64,000 nt of DNA from NCBI RefSeq assembly GCF_025200715.1, contig NZ_CP104145.1, forward strand, positions 62,001 through 126,000, given 5' to 3'. Shown in pieces: positions 53,698-62,084 of the stretch (positions are counted from its first letter, which is position 1; each line of letters opens with the position of its first letter). The notes beneath the pieces are model-generated. The model had not been told where the DNA came from. It made no database searches and worked only from the letters and a program-made list of their open reading frames with translations. Origin of the DNA: Rhizobium sullae. GTDB taxonomy: Bacteria; Pseudomonadota; Alphaproteobacteria; Rhizobiales; Rhizobiaceae. The position numbers were made by a program, and so were the translations under genes.

Positions 53698-55566
53698 TCA
53701 ATGCAGATACTTCAGAATGTCACGGCTGCTTCGGAAGCACATGGCGGCCAGCGTCAAGGTGACATTGGCCGTGCCGATCGTCGGCATGCTGCCGCCGCCC
53801 ACGAGGTAGAGGTTTTCATGGTCCCAGCTGCGCTGGTTCTTATCCACGACGGAATTGGTCTTCGTCGTTCCCATGATATGGGTGCCGGCCAGATGATTGC
53901 CGCCGCGGATCGCGTAGCCTTGCTTCTCAAAGTCCACATAGCCAAAATCGCTGGCGTCGTAATAAGTATGATCCTGCGCGCCCAGACGCGCAAAGACGGT
54001 GCGCGCAAAATGGCGGCCATAGGCTGCACCCTTCATGGTATATTCTGGAACCGTGAAGGACAGGATGGGCCGCATATTGCCCAGGGGATCGGTATATTGC
54101 GGACCTACCGTGATGCGGTTGCTTTCGACGGGCATGACCTCGATCATGAAAGCCAGCAGCAACTGCCGCGAAACCCTGTCGATGACGCCGCGTCGAAGAT
54201 CCGCCCCGTGAAGGTTGCGATCATCCACCAGTTCGAGAAGGTCGGAGGTCGGCGCCCCCGTGGCCCAGCCCCAGCCGTCGTTATGGATATCGATGGCGAA
54301 GGCGGCCTGCCTTTCCCGGAAAGGGCCGTCCCGCAGGTCCACGATACCGCCGGTCGAGCTGGTTCCGCGCATCGTGCCGCAGATTTGCGGCATCAGCGCC
54401 CAGTTCAACAGATAGGCATGGTCCATCAGATTGCGTCCGACAAGGCCGCTGGTGCTGGGCAGGCCGGAGGCCAGCATGAGACGAGCCGTTTCGATAGCGC
54501 CTGCCCCAAGCACAAAAACCTTGCCCTTCGCGGTGATGGTCTCATGGTCCGATGAGGCCGGGTCCTTGTAAACCTTCACCTCGAGAGAGCGGACTTTACC
54601 GCTATCCGGATCGATGTTGACCTTCGATGCGACCGCCTGAGACAGGAGTTCGACAAGCCGCTCGCCCTCTTTCCCGTTTAGCGCGAACGCCTTGGCAAGC
54701 GTTTTGCCGGCGTGGTAGCGCGCTTGCACGGGACAGAGCGGTACGCAGTTGGTATTGCCCTGGCAGCGACCGCCCTCTTCGACCTGATGCGTATCGACTG
54801 CGCCGATTGGACGGTAACCCTTCCCACCATCATAGGCCGGGTTCGGTATGCTGTTGCGCCCCTGCGGATAGGGCCTGACTTTCAGGGGATAGGTCTTGCC
54901 GTGTAGTTCGACACTGGTGCCTTCGATTCCCTTGTTGACCTGCTTGTCCAGATAGGACAGCGGCAGGCCGCGCATGGGAAAGACATAGTCGCCCGGGAAG
55001 GTCTGCTCCAGATACTGCTGGTCTTCGACGTTCGCCGAGACGCCGATTTCCCGCTCGGCCAGGCGGTAATCATCCTCGACTTCCTCAAAACTCAGTGGCC
55101 AGTCCAGCCCTTGGCCGAAAATGGTGCGCGTCTTGAAATCCGAGCGAAGCAGACGGGGCGTTTTCGCCTCCCAGTGCATGGTCGTTCCGCCGAAAATACG
55201 GGTATATGTCGTATCACTGACATAAGGGCCGGATTGAACGATATAGGTCGAGCTATCGGTTTCCCCCGCCTGCAGCTTGTGAAGCGGGCTGCGGGGCATG
55301 GCCGCGTTCGCATTCAGCGGAAAGGGCGACTGGTTATCCTTGGAGGCTGCCGAATAGAAGGTCGTCAGCAGATCGTCATAGCCTGCCAGAGTGCGATTGG
55401 CACCGGTTCCGGCTTCAAGTATCAGGACACGCTTGCCCGCTTCCGCAGCCTGCTTGGCAATGATTGCTCCGGAAATGCCGGCGCCGACGATCACGATATC
55501 GTAGTCGCCAGACGCTGCGACGGTCTTGGCATCGGCTTTTATCGCCGATTCGAGGGGAAAAAGCAC
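53698..55566 (-). CDS. GMC-family FAD-dependent oxidoreductase (large subunit of a sugar dehydrogenase)
   Basis: A 622-residue GMC enzyme with a GTG start behind GGAGG. FAD-binding IVIVGAGISGAIIAKQAAEA, TRIFGGTTMHWEAKTPR, a cysteine cluster in GNTNCVPLCPVQARYHAGKT, and the C-terminal active-site His in NHLAGTHIMGTTKTNSVVD with partner Asn in IGTANVTLT. The cysteine motif and the small subunit nearby point to the glucoside-3-dehydrogenase/gluconate-dehydrogenase branch, which passes electrons to a cytochrome or the quinone pool. No signal peptide. Probably oxidises the sugar released or bound by the GH15-like partner. Confidence 0.85.
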   Translation of the reverse strand: MLFPLESAIKADAKTVAASGDYDIVIVGAGISGAIIAKQAAEAGKRVLILEAGTGANRTLAGYDDLLTTFYSAASKDNQSPFPLNANAAMPRSPLHKLQAGETDSSTYIVQSGPYVSDTTYTRIFGGTTMHWEAKTPRLLRSDFKTRTIFGQGLDWPLSFEEVEDDYRLAEREIGVSANVEDQQYLEQTFPGDYVFPMRGLPLSYLDKQVNKGIEGTSVELHGKTYPLKVRPYPQGRNSIPNPAYDGGKGYRPIGAVDTHQVEEGGRCQGNTNCVPLCPVQARYHAGKTLAKAFALNGKEGERLVELLSQAVASKVNIDPDSGKVRSLEVKVYKDPASSDHETITAKGKVFVLGAGAIETARLMLASGLPSTSGLVGRNLMDHAYLLNWALMPQICGTMRGTSSTGGIVDLRDGPFRERQAAFAIDIHNDGWGWATGAPTSDLLELVDDRNLHGADLRRGVIDRVSRQLLLAFMIEVMPVESNRITVGPQYTDPLGNMRPILSFTVPEYTMKGAAYGRHFARTVFARLGAQDHTYYDASDFGYVDFEKQGYAIRGGNHLAGTHIMGTTKTNSVVDKNQRSWDHENLYLVGGGSMPTIGTANVTLTLAAMCFRSSRDILKYLH

Positions 55567-55663
55567 TTCGGTCCTCCATTATTTCCGGAAAGCGGCATCA
55601 GGCTTTGCCGATCACGCCGCTCTGGGCTCAATCGAGATTTCAGGCCGGACGTGCCTGAAATCG

Positions 55664-57100
55664 TCATGATCTTGGGACGCGCGACTTTCGGGGTTTGGCC
55701 TTGGCGGCCAGGGCGCCGCCGGAGCGGGCTCTGACTGCAGAGAGAAAAGAGGCGTAGCTCCAGGTCAGGTTCCGGACACTTTTCTCATAGCCAGTGGTTC
55801 CATCGAACTGTTCGCTCAGTTCATAGTGATCGCTGTGATAGACGATGGCGCGCAGCATGAGGTCAGACGAAGCCCGCAAGGCAACCGACGCGTCGGCGGC
55901 GCTGCTGGATGCGCCAAGACCCAGTTCCGCGAAGAAGGGTTCAGAAAACTGATCGAGAGGGATGGCGCCGCTGGCCTCGATGGCATTGGCAAGCCGATAT
56001 TGAAACTCGGCGAAGTTAGCGGTGCACAGAGCCCAGGGATGCCCGCCGACCACCGGAGCCGCCACATCGCCATCGTAATGGTCGCCTGGATAGCGCCCGA
56101 AGAGTGGACCGAGTCCTTTGGCTGCGTCGGCGCCATTGATCGGGTAATAGTTCGAAGACGAAGGATCGGCCCACTGGCGCCGCAGGATGGCCGCCGTTGC
56201 CAGAAGCTTGGTATCGGTCGGCTCGATCCCGCCATAGCAGACCGAAGAGACGATATCGATGTTGGCGTCGTAACCGGCTTGCGCTGCGGCATCCAGAACG
56301 CTCACATAGAGCTGCCCATTCCAGTGGATAGCCAGCTGGATTTCCAGCCAAGAGATGGCATCGGCCACCCCGGCAGGCACCGCAATGCCAATCGTGTTTC
56401 TGGCAATTTCCCGGAAAAAGCGCAACTGTACGGCTCTTGCGAAAAAGGAATAGCCCTCATATTCCTCCCAGAGATTTGTGGTCTTGTCCTGGTAAACTTC
56501 GAGAAGATAAGAGAGGTTCGTCTCGACCAATTGTTTGGCGATTGTCTGCGTGGAACCGTCCAGCTGATCGAACAAGGTCAGGATCGCAATCGACTGAATG
56601 GCCGGCCCGTCATTCTGCTCCGACCACGGACGAACCTCACCGGTGATGGTGAAGCAGGCATGGCCAAGTGAGACGGTCGCCGAATTCTTCGCATTCGCCT
56701 GACAGAGCGCGGCGAAGTTCACGTAGTCGATCAGGCTTGGCACACCTCCGCCCGGAATGGGCGACAAGCCGGCAAGCGCGATCTCGATGGCCGTAATAGC
56801 TCCATCGCGGACCCAGTTGAAAACATAGTCCTGGTCGACACCCGGCGTGTTCACTGGATAGGAGGGTGCGGCGATGACGCAGCCCGGGACCGAAAAGACG
56901 CTGGACGATGCCGGATCCTCGATGACATAGCCATCGCTTGTGATGTTGCGCATCATCAGAAGAGAAAAATAGCGCGACAATGCAACCAGATCGGTCTGCG
57001 CGAAGGCGGGCGCCGGTTTGACTGCAGGCGCATAAGCGCCGATAGTCGGGCCTGCATAGGCCGGGTCCGCAACTGGCTGACTCCATAATGCAACTGTCAT
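55664..57100 (-). CDS. Glycoside hydrolase family 15 (glucoamylase-like) protein
   Basis: A 478-residue (alpha/alpha)6-barrel protein like glucan 1,4-alpha-glucosidase: QDYVFNWVRDGAITAIEIAL, WSEQNDGPAIQSIAIL, the catalytic acid region TNLWEEYEGYSFFARAVQLR, VVGGHPWALCTANFAE, and the C-terminal LSEQFDGTTGYEKSVRNL with TWSYASFLSA. Position of the catalytic base is ambiguous: the usual Glu before the LTWSYA motif is offset by one residue. No secretion signal is seen, odd for a polysaccharide hydrolase. First gene of the minus-strand operon; GGAG precedes the ATG. Confidence 0.82.
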   Translation of the reverse strand: MTVALWSQPVADPAYAGPTIGAYAPAVKPAPAFAQTDLVALSRYFSLLMMRNITSDGYVIEDPASSSVFSVPGCVIAAPSYPVNTPGVDQDYVFNWVRDGAITAIEIALAGLSPIPGGGVPSLIDYVNFAALCQANAKNSATVSLGHACFTITGEVRPWSEQNDGPAIQSIAILTLFDQLDGSTQTIAKQLVETNLSYLLEVYQDKTTNLWEEYEGYSFFARAVQLRFFREIARNTIGIAVPAGVADAISWLEIQLAIHWNGQLYVSVLDAAAQAGYDANIDIVSSVCYGGIEPTDTKLLATAAILRRQWADPSSSNYYPINGADAAKGLGPLFGRYPGDHYDGDVAAPVVGGHPWALCTANFAEFQYRLANAIEASGAIPLDQFSEPFFAELGLGASSSAADASVALRASSDLMLRAIVYHSDHYELSEQFDGTTGYEKSVRNLTWSYASFLSAVRARSGGALAAKAKPRKSRVPRS

Positions 57101-57429
57101 TGACTCACTCCAAAATCGGTTGAGACTTGCCGGGACCAGATAGAAGAAAAATCGCGGACGAACGGGCGGCGATGCGCTCCTAATAATTTCCGTACAGCGT
57201 ATTTATGGTTTCACGTCAGATGGTTAGCCGAGGTACTTTACAGCCAGCCCCCTCTGCACGACGACTTCCTCAAGAAACCCTCGACCAAAAGCGGGTTCAT
57301 AGATCATTTGGCGATGATGTGTTACATTCTTAGCTTGATCTTTGTTGTTATGCAATGATGAATTGTAGATATATGTCAAAATTAAAAATTATCATCAACC
57401 GCCAGTTAAGCTGTCAGATCCGAGAATAG
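57101..57429. promoter_or_regulatory. Upstream region of the GH15-GMC operon
   Basis: About 330 bp, A/T-rich in its distal half, with no recognisable gene. It must contain the promoter for the eight-gene minus-strand operon. I could not identify a sigma-70 or sigma-54 promoter or a nod box in it with confidence. Confidence 0.4.
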
Positions 57430-57507
57430 CACCGCTCGGTGCCGATCGCTCGCTTACGCCCGCCTCGCGCGCACCGTCAGCTTCTCCTCCCGATAGAGCC
57501 GGAAGAG
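57430..57507 (-). pseudogene. IS3-family OrfB fragment cut by IS6 copy F
   Basis: On the minus strand LFRLYREEKLTVR is followed, after a small frame change, by GGRKRAIGTER. This matches the R-L-Y-R-E-E-x-L-x-V-R-x-R-G-x-R-K-R-A motif of IS3 OrfB. Only about 25 codons remain next to the IS6 end. Confidence 0.45.
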
Positions 57508-58314
57508 GGTGATGTCACGTTGTCAGCGGCTTAACGGTTGTCGGGTAACGGGTTGGGATGAACAGTCCGACCGTAAGCTACAAGAACCACCGCTTTCCAC
57601 CGCAGATCATCGCCCGTGCGGTCTGGCTGTATTTTCGGTTCCCTTTGAGCCTGAGGATGGTCGAGGAGATGCTGCTGGAGCGCGGTATCGTCGTCTCCCA
57701 TGAGACGATCCGGAGATGGGGTCGCAAATTCGGAACGGCTTATGCCAGGCAGTTGTGCAGAAAGAGGCCTTCGCGAAAGGATATCTGGCATCTGGACGAG
57801 GTGGTGATTTCCATCGGCGGCCGCAAACATTGGCTCTGGCGTGCCGTTGACCAAGACGGTTACGTTCTCGACGAGATCGTTCAAGCCCGCCGCGATACCC
57901 AAGCCGCCAGGCGATTGCTGGTCAGGCTGCTGAAGAAGCAAGGCCTGACGCCGAAGCGGATCGTCACCGACAAATTGCGCTCATATGGTGCTGCAAGACG
58001 GGAGGTGATGCCCGCCGTCGAACATCGATCGCACAAGGGCCTGAACAATCGAGCCGAGAATTCTCACGTGCCGCTTCGAAAACGGGAGCGGATGATGCAG
58101 GGATTTCGATCCGTCGGCGGCTTGCAACGGTTCATATCGATCTTTTCGGCACTCCGAAATCTCTTCGTCCCCCCGCACCAGAAAAACTCAGCCCTCGCCA
58201 TCCACATCCATCGGATCCGCGCAATGGCGCAGTGGAAAGCCGTGACCGGCGCAACCGCCTGACGTCTCACACAAGCGCCTTGTTCCGACCTTGATCAAAT
58301 AACGTGACATCGCC
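57508..58314. mobile_element. IS6-family element, copy F (807 bp), plus orientation
   Basis: Ends GGTGATGTCACGTT at 57508 and, inward from 58314, GGCGATGTCACGTT. Inverted relative to copy E and direct relative to copy G. Flanks CGGAAGAG and CCGAAAGA differ, so there is no target duplication. E and F enclose the GMC operon; F and G enclose the nodulation genes. Confidence 0.88.
57558..58262 (+). CDS. IS6-family transposase of copy F, intact
   Basis: A 234-residue transposase (MNSPTVSYKNHRFPPQIIAR) with helix-turn-helix SLRMVEEMLLERGIVVSHET and all three catalytic residues in WHLDEVVISI, IVTDKLRSYG and NNRAENSHVP. It differs from copy E at a few residues, notably keeping the catalytic Glu that copy E has lost. 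It may therefore mobilise all 807-bp copies of this type. Confidence 0.9.
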   Translation: MNSPTVSYKNHRFPPQIIARAVWLYFRFPLSLRMVEEMLLERGIVVSHETIRRWGRKFGTAYARQLCRKRPSRKDIWHLDEVVISIGGRKHWLWRAVDQDGYVLDEIVQARRDTQAARRLLVRLLKKQGLTPKRIVTDKLRSYGAARREVMPAVEHRSHKGLNNRAENSHVPLRKRERMMQGFRSVGGLQRFISIFSALRNLFVPPHQKNSALAIHIHRIRAMAQWKAVTGATA

Positions 58315-58322
58315 CCGAAAGA

Positions 58323-58437
58323 CTGTCCGGGATTTACCGGAATCGCTGTCCGCGAATTAGCGGAAATGCTGTCCCGGATTTAGTGAAATCGCTGTCCGGG
58401 ATTTAATGGAACCCCTGTCCGCGAATTACCGAAACCC
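58323..58437. repeat. Five tandem 23-bp repeats at a mobile-element end
   Basis: CTGTCC recurs at 58323, 58346, 58369, 58392 and 58415, a period of exactly 23 bp; each unit reads roughly CTGTCCGGGATTTACCGGAA plus three bases. The repeats begin eight bases after the IS6 end and replace the 3' end of the tyrosine recombinase gene. Similar serial CTGTCC units occur near the ends of IS21-family elements, where they serve as transposase-binding sites; that origin is an inference. Confidence 0.7.
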
Positions 58438-59102
58438 GCATCCTGGGAAAGCGGAAGCCGGATCTCGTGGCGGCCCTTGGCGCGGACACATAAAGTGCCC
58501 TCTCGCCAGTCGATGTCTTCAAGGCACATGCTCGAAACGTCGCCGGCGCGCAGGCCGAGACGTGCGAGCAGCAGCAGAACCGCGTGATCGCGGATGCCCA
58601 TCGGTGTCGTGACGTCGCACGACGCAACCACCCGATCAACGTCGGCGGTGGAGATGTAGAGCGGCAAGGCCGATAACCGCCATTGCGGGACCGTCGGTAT
58701 GGCCTGATCAAGCCCCGGTTGGCACAAACCCTGGGTAGCCAGATACTTGAGGTAGCCTCGCAACGCCATCGTCATCGTCTTGAGGTTGGCGCGCGAACTG
58801 CGCTGGGCCTCGTCAAGAATCACTTGCCGAACAAGACGGGCATCGTACAGTTTTGGATCAGGACCGAGGTCGGCAAGCAGCCATGACCATACGACCGTGG
58901 CGACGGACGGTGCGCTCGGATATCCCCGATGCCGTCTCAGCCAAGTCTGGAAAGCACCAATTTGCACCTCGTGAAGGTCTACACCTGGCAGCTCACGTGT
59001 AGACGGCGTCACCGCCCCGTATTCCACCAGGAAACCAACGAACCGGCGTGCGCGATTGACATATTTGGCCGACAAGGACCGCGAGCGTATTGAAGCTGAC
59101 AA
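58438..59102 (-). pseudogene. Tyrosine recombinase/integrase, truncated at the C-terminus
   Basis: The protein has a SAM-like N-terminal domain (SAKYVNRARRFVGFLVEYGA) and the start of the catalytic domain with the first active-site Arg in LLLLARLGLRAGDVSSMCLE and the Lys region GTLCVRAKGRHEIRLPLS. The H-x-x-R and Tyr nucleophile boxes are missing because the tandem repeats and IS6 copy F cut the gene. The N-terminus also seems shortened next to nodL. Confidence 0.75.
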
Positions 59103-59137
59103 GCCTGAAGAGGGGACTAAGCCAGTCTGGGACCTTC

Positions 59138-59689
59138 TCAGCCCTTGGCGCGAGCTGGATTTCCTACGACCTTTGCCCCTGCAGGGACATCTCGCGTGAC
59201 TACGCTTCCCGCGCCCACGACTGCATGGTCGCCAATCGTAACGCCCGGGAGAATGATTACTCCGCCGCCGATCCAGACGCCCCTGCCAATGTACACGGGT
59301 CGTCCGAGTTGAAGCCCAGCCTGCCGCTGCTCGGGATCGTGTGGGTGATCGGCGGTATAGATCTGCACAGCGGGCCCGATTGTGGTTCCTTCGCCAATCG
59401 TCACCTCGGCCACGTCAAGGATGACGCAGTTGAAATTGAGATACGCGTGGGCTCCGATCCGGATATTAAATCCGTAATCGCAGTGAAAGGGCGGACGGAT
59501 AACCGCTCCATGCCCAACCTCTCCTAGCCGCTCGCAGAGGAGCACATGCCACTGCTCGGGAGGCGCCCCTAGTGTATCATTGTACCGCTTCAGCCAAGCT
59601 CCGGTGACCAACAGGTCGGCTTGGATCTCCGGATCCGCGGCATTGTACATCTCGCCCGCAAGCATCTTATCTTTTTGACTGCGTGTCAT
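59138..59689 (-). CDS. nodL: Nodulation protein NodL, O-acetyltransferase
   Basis: A 183-residue left-handed beta-helix acetyltransferase. MTRSQKDKMLAGEMYNAADP and EIQADLLVTGAWLKRYN are characteristic of NodL rather than of lacA/maa. The hexapeptide core follows (FNCVILDVAEVTIGEGTTIG, IYTADHPHDPEQR with the catalytic His, GVWIGGGVIILPGVTIGDHA). NodL acetylates the 6-O position of the non-reducing end of Nod factor using acetyl-CoA. GGAGGAGAAAGA precedes the ATG. It lies 175 bp downstream of nodD on the same strand; no nod box was found in that gap. Confidence 0.87.
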   Translation of the reverse strand: MTRSQKDKMLAGEMYNAADPEIQADLLVTGAWLKRYNDTLGAPPEQWHVLLCERLGEVGHGAVIRPPFHCDYGFNIRIGAHAYLNFNCVILDVAEVTIGEGTTIGPAVQIYTADHPHDPEQRQAGLQLGRPVYIGRGVWIGGGVIILPGVTIGDHAVVGAGSVVTRDVPAGAKVVGNPARAKG

Positions 59690-59864
59690 TCTTTCTCCTC
59701 CGATCGTGTTGGATGGTGGTTAGTCCTCATACAGCATCCATATCCCTTCTGGAGAGAGATTAGAAGCTGAAGCCCGCTCGTCTTGAATAAATCCCATCTC
59801 ATAACCCTAGCAGGGTACACGCCAATGTTTAGCATAGGGCGATCGAAGGACGCTCCGGTCGAGA

Positions 59865-60770
59865 TTAGATGCGTGAGGCCTCCTGGCACAATATCTCCCG
59901 CATCCACTTGTTTCCAGGATCCGTGTCGTAAAGGGCGGGCCACTGGACAGCCTCGATGAACGGAGGAAGAGGCAGGGGGAATTTGATGATTCGAAGAGGT
60001 AGCGTTTTTGCAAAGCGCTTGGCCAGCCGCAACGGCATGCTCGCTATACGGTTCGTTCCCAACAGTAAGGGCGGGATCAAGGTAAAACCGGGCACGATGA
60101 GTTCGATACGTCTCTTGAGACTGTGCCCGCGCAATAGCCGTTCCTCGATCGAGGGCCCATGCGTGCGTCCGAAGGCAACCGAAACATGCCCCATAGACAT
60201 GTATTTCTCGAAGCAAAGCTGCCGCGCCAGCTGCTTGTTCGTCAGGCAGCCGACGCACACTAATGTTTCATTGAACAATTTCACTTTGGGATTCGCGCTC
60301 GACATGAACAACTCAGGAAGAATTAAAAAATCGACGTGGCCGCAATGAAGAAGCTCGCCTGGATCGTCGTGGAGAGGCAGCAACTCAAAGCTGACGCCGG
60401 GAGCCTCCCGAGCCACTCGTGCTACGATCTTCTCAAAGAACACGAGTGTCATGAAGTCGGACAGGATGATTCTGAAACGGCGCTCCGATTTTGATGGGTT
60501 GAACGGATCTGAGGAAACGATGGAGAATTGGATGTGCAGCAGGGCCTCGCGAACGGCGGAAGCGAGCCCCGCAGCACGAGGCGTTGTAATAAATTCGCGG
60601 CCCCGCATGATGAACAGTTCGTCGCCGAAATAGGTGCGGAGCCGTGCGATGGCTGCACTCATGGCGGGTTGACTGAGGTTGATGCTGCGCGCAGCTGCGG
60701 TAACGCTTCGATTAGTCATCACAGCATCGAGCGCGACGAGGAGATTTAAATCTAGACCCTTAAAACGCAT
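59865..60770 (-). CDS. nodD: NodD, LysR-family activator of nodulation genes
   Basis: A 301-residue protein that follows NodD closely: [40 protein letters not shown] (HTH), then [60 protein letters not shown] and the ending [12 protein letters not shown]. NodD binds nod boxes and activates Nod-factor genes with plant flavonoids. It is slightly shorter than the usual 308-322 residues. Its upstream region is a long noncoding stretch rather than nodABC. Confidence 0.92.
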   Translation of the reverse strand: MRFKGLDLNLLVALDAVMTNRSVTAAARSINLSQPAMSAAIARLRTYFGDELFIMRGREFITTPRAAGLASAVREALLHIQFSIVSSDPFNPSKSERRFRIILSDFMTLVFFEKIVARVAREAPGVSFELLPLHDDPGELLHCGHVDFLILPELFMSSANPKVKLFNETLVCVGCLTNKQLARQLCFEKYMSMGHVSVAFGRTHGPSIEERLLRGHSLKRRIELIVPGFTLIPPLLLGTNRIASMPLRLAKRFAKTLPLRIIKFPLPLPPFIEAVQWPALYDTDPGNKWMREILCQEASRI

Positions 60771-61588
60771 TGCCCGACTTATCCATTGCGCGGACTAATA
60801 CCATGCACACAACAACTTCAGCCACTGCAGGAAAGACGTTAAAAGGCCTGCGGCGATGACGGTCTACGGCTGCAGACACTATGGCACTACAATTCCAATG
60901 ACCGTGCTCGACACCAAGGACGGTTGAGCCACCGGACGTGCTAGCGTCGGCGTCAGAGCTCAGAGTGCCGTTGCTTGCCGGGGAGGGTTGTTCAAGACAT
61001 GACACTGCCGGAGCGTGCGATCGTTCACGACCATTCCATCTACGACACAAAGATAGTACTGTGCCTGGCTTGCCACGCATCCACGCTTCAAAATGCATAC
61101 TTTCGTTTTCCTCGTTCTGGCTCAACTTGGCGAAACGCCCTTTTCGCCAAGTTGATAAAGTGACGTCCTGACGAACGATGGTGCGCTTTCAGGCCTCAAG
61201 CCCGAACCGTAGTCACCACCTTGCCGTGGTCGCGGGTGAGTACTCGTATTCGCTCCGCAGCGGATCGCTTCATGAGGCAGTCAATCGTGAAAAGGATCAG
61301 CCGCCGACGATGCGGTTCAGTTCTGGGCTCGAATTTCTGCGTATATCGTTGGCGTCTCTCCGGTAATTAGATCAGGGGAGCGGTCATATAGTGTCCACTC
61401 TGCCGCTCTTTCCATGCAAAGTTCATATGGCATCATGTGCTCCGGGTATGGCCGAGAACGCCGTGTAGGTAGGTGCACCAGGGGCGCCCCCATTCACTAA
61501 GCTGCGACTCGACAGAAAGTGCGACGCGACTATGGTACTGGCGGTTTCTATCCTTCGGGTCTGAATCGGCCAACTTCCGAGGTGTCGC
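60771..61588. other. Noncoding region upstream of nodD
   Basis: About 820 bp with no gene I can support on either strand. An ATCCAT motif lies just upstream of nodD near 60782 but the remainder of a nod box is absent there. A perfect 14-bp inverted repeat is at 61122-61155 and a nod-box-like sequence follows at 61591. Confidence 0.5.
61122..61155. repeat. Perfect 14-bp inverted repeat with 6-base loop
   Basis: TCAACTTGGCGAAA (61122-61135) and TTTCGCCAAGTTGA (61142-61155) are exact complements around CGCCCT. There is no long T-run on either side, so a simple terminator is not certain. A protein-binding dyad, a bidirectional terminator or a solo element end are alternatives. Confidence 0.65.
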
Positions 61589-61590
61589 GC

Positions 61591-61642
61591 ATCCATCTAA
61601 AGCATGGATGGCTATCATGCGAAAAGTCGATTTCCCAGACTT
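61591..61642 (+). promoter_or_regulatory. Nod-box-like NodD-binding sequence
   Basis: ATCCAT at 61591-61596, GGATG at 61606-61610 and AGTCGATTT at 61625-61633 resemble the nod box. The distance from GATG to the (A/G)TCGATTT block is 14 bases, as in the consensus, and GAAA precedes it. The first half-site is displaced by about four bases and the last block (TACCAATC) is poorly kept, so it is degenerate or weak. No gene starts within 400 bp downstream; the first is the LysR gene at 62085. The stretch 61643-62084 shows no recognisable coding sequence. Confidence 0.45.
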
Positions 61643-62084
61643 GCCGAATGCCTTTAGAAGAAGGCCGAGTATGTTCGGAGGGCAAGGATGGAAAGCCAAT
61701 CACACCTCAACAGGCACGGTTGCAATGAAGATATGTTTGGCAATCCCGGCCTCAGATGTATCAAGGTAGGCCTGACGAGTAATTTAAGGTGGGTTGGGCT
61801 CATAGCGGATCATTTGGGCTTCGAAGCCGTTCCGCAAATATGGCGTCAGCCGCCAATCTCCAGGCCATTCCCTGCGAGCACGATCAAGACCTATCGTATG
61901 CCTCACTCAAGGGTTCGCGGTGCCGTGCACGGCTGAGCAGAGTCAGTGACCAGGACTCCACAAAAATTAACCTACGCTCCAACTTAATGGCGTTGCCAAG
62001 AAGCTCCTCCGGCGTTCGTTAAAGTTACAACGGCCTCGACTTTAAGGATGTGGCGCGAGGACACCAGCTCCCGAGGAGAGACTC

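Noticed and set aside
52450..54555. 701-codon open frame on the plus strand opposite the ferritin-like and GMC genes
   Set aside because: It is antisense to two well-supported genes, has no recognisable domain or ribosome site, and is a by-product of high GC content.
45655..58314. Target-site duplications around IS6 copies E and F
   Set aside because: Flanks AATGGTGG, GTTGATCG, CGGAAGAG and CCGAAAGA do not match in direct or inverted comparison.
59690..59864. nod box between nodD and nodL
   Set aside because: Both strands were read; only a weak ATCCA-like fragment next to the ribosome site was found.
60771..60800. ATCCAT directly upstream of nodD as a nod box
   Set aside because: Only the first half-site is present; no GATG at the required spacing and no downstream (A/G)TCGATTT block.
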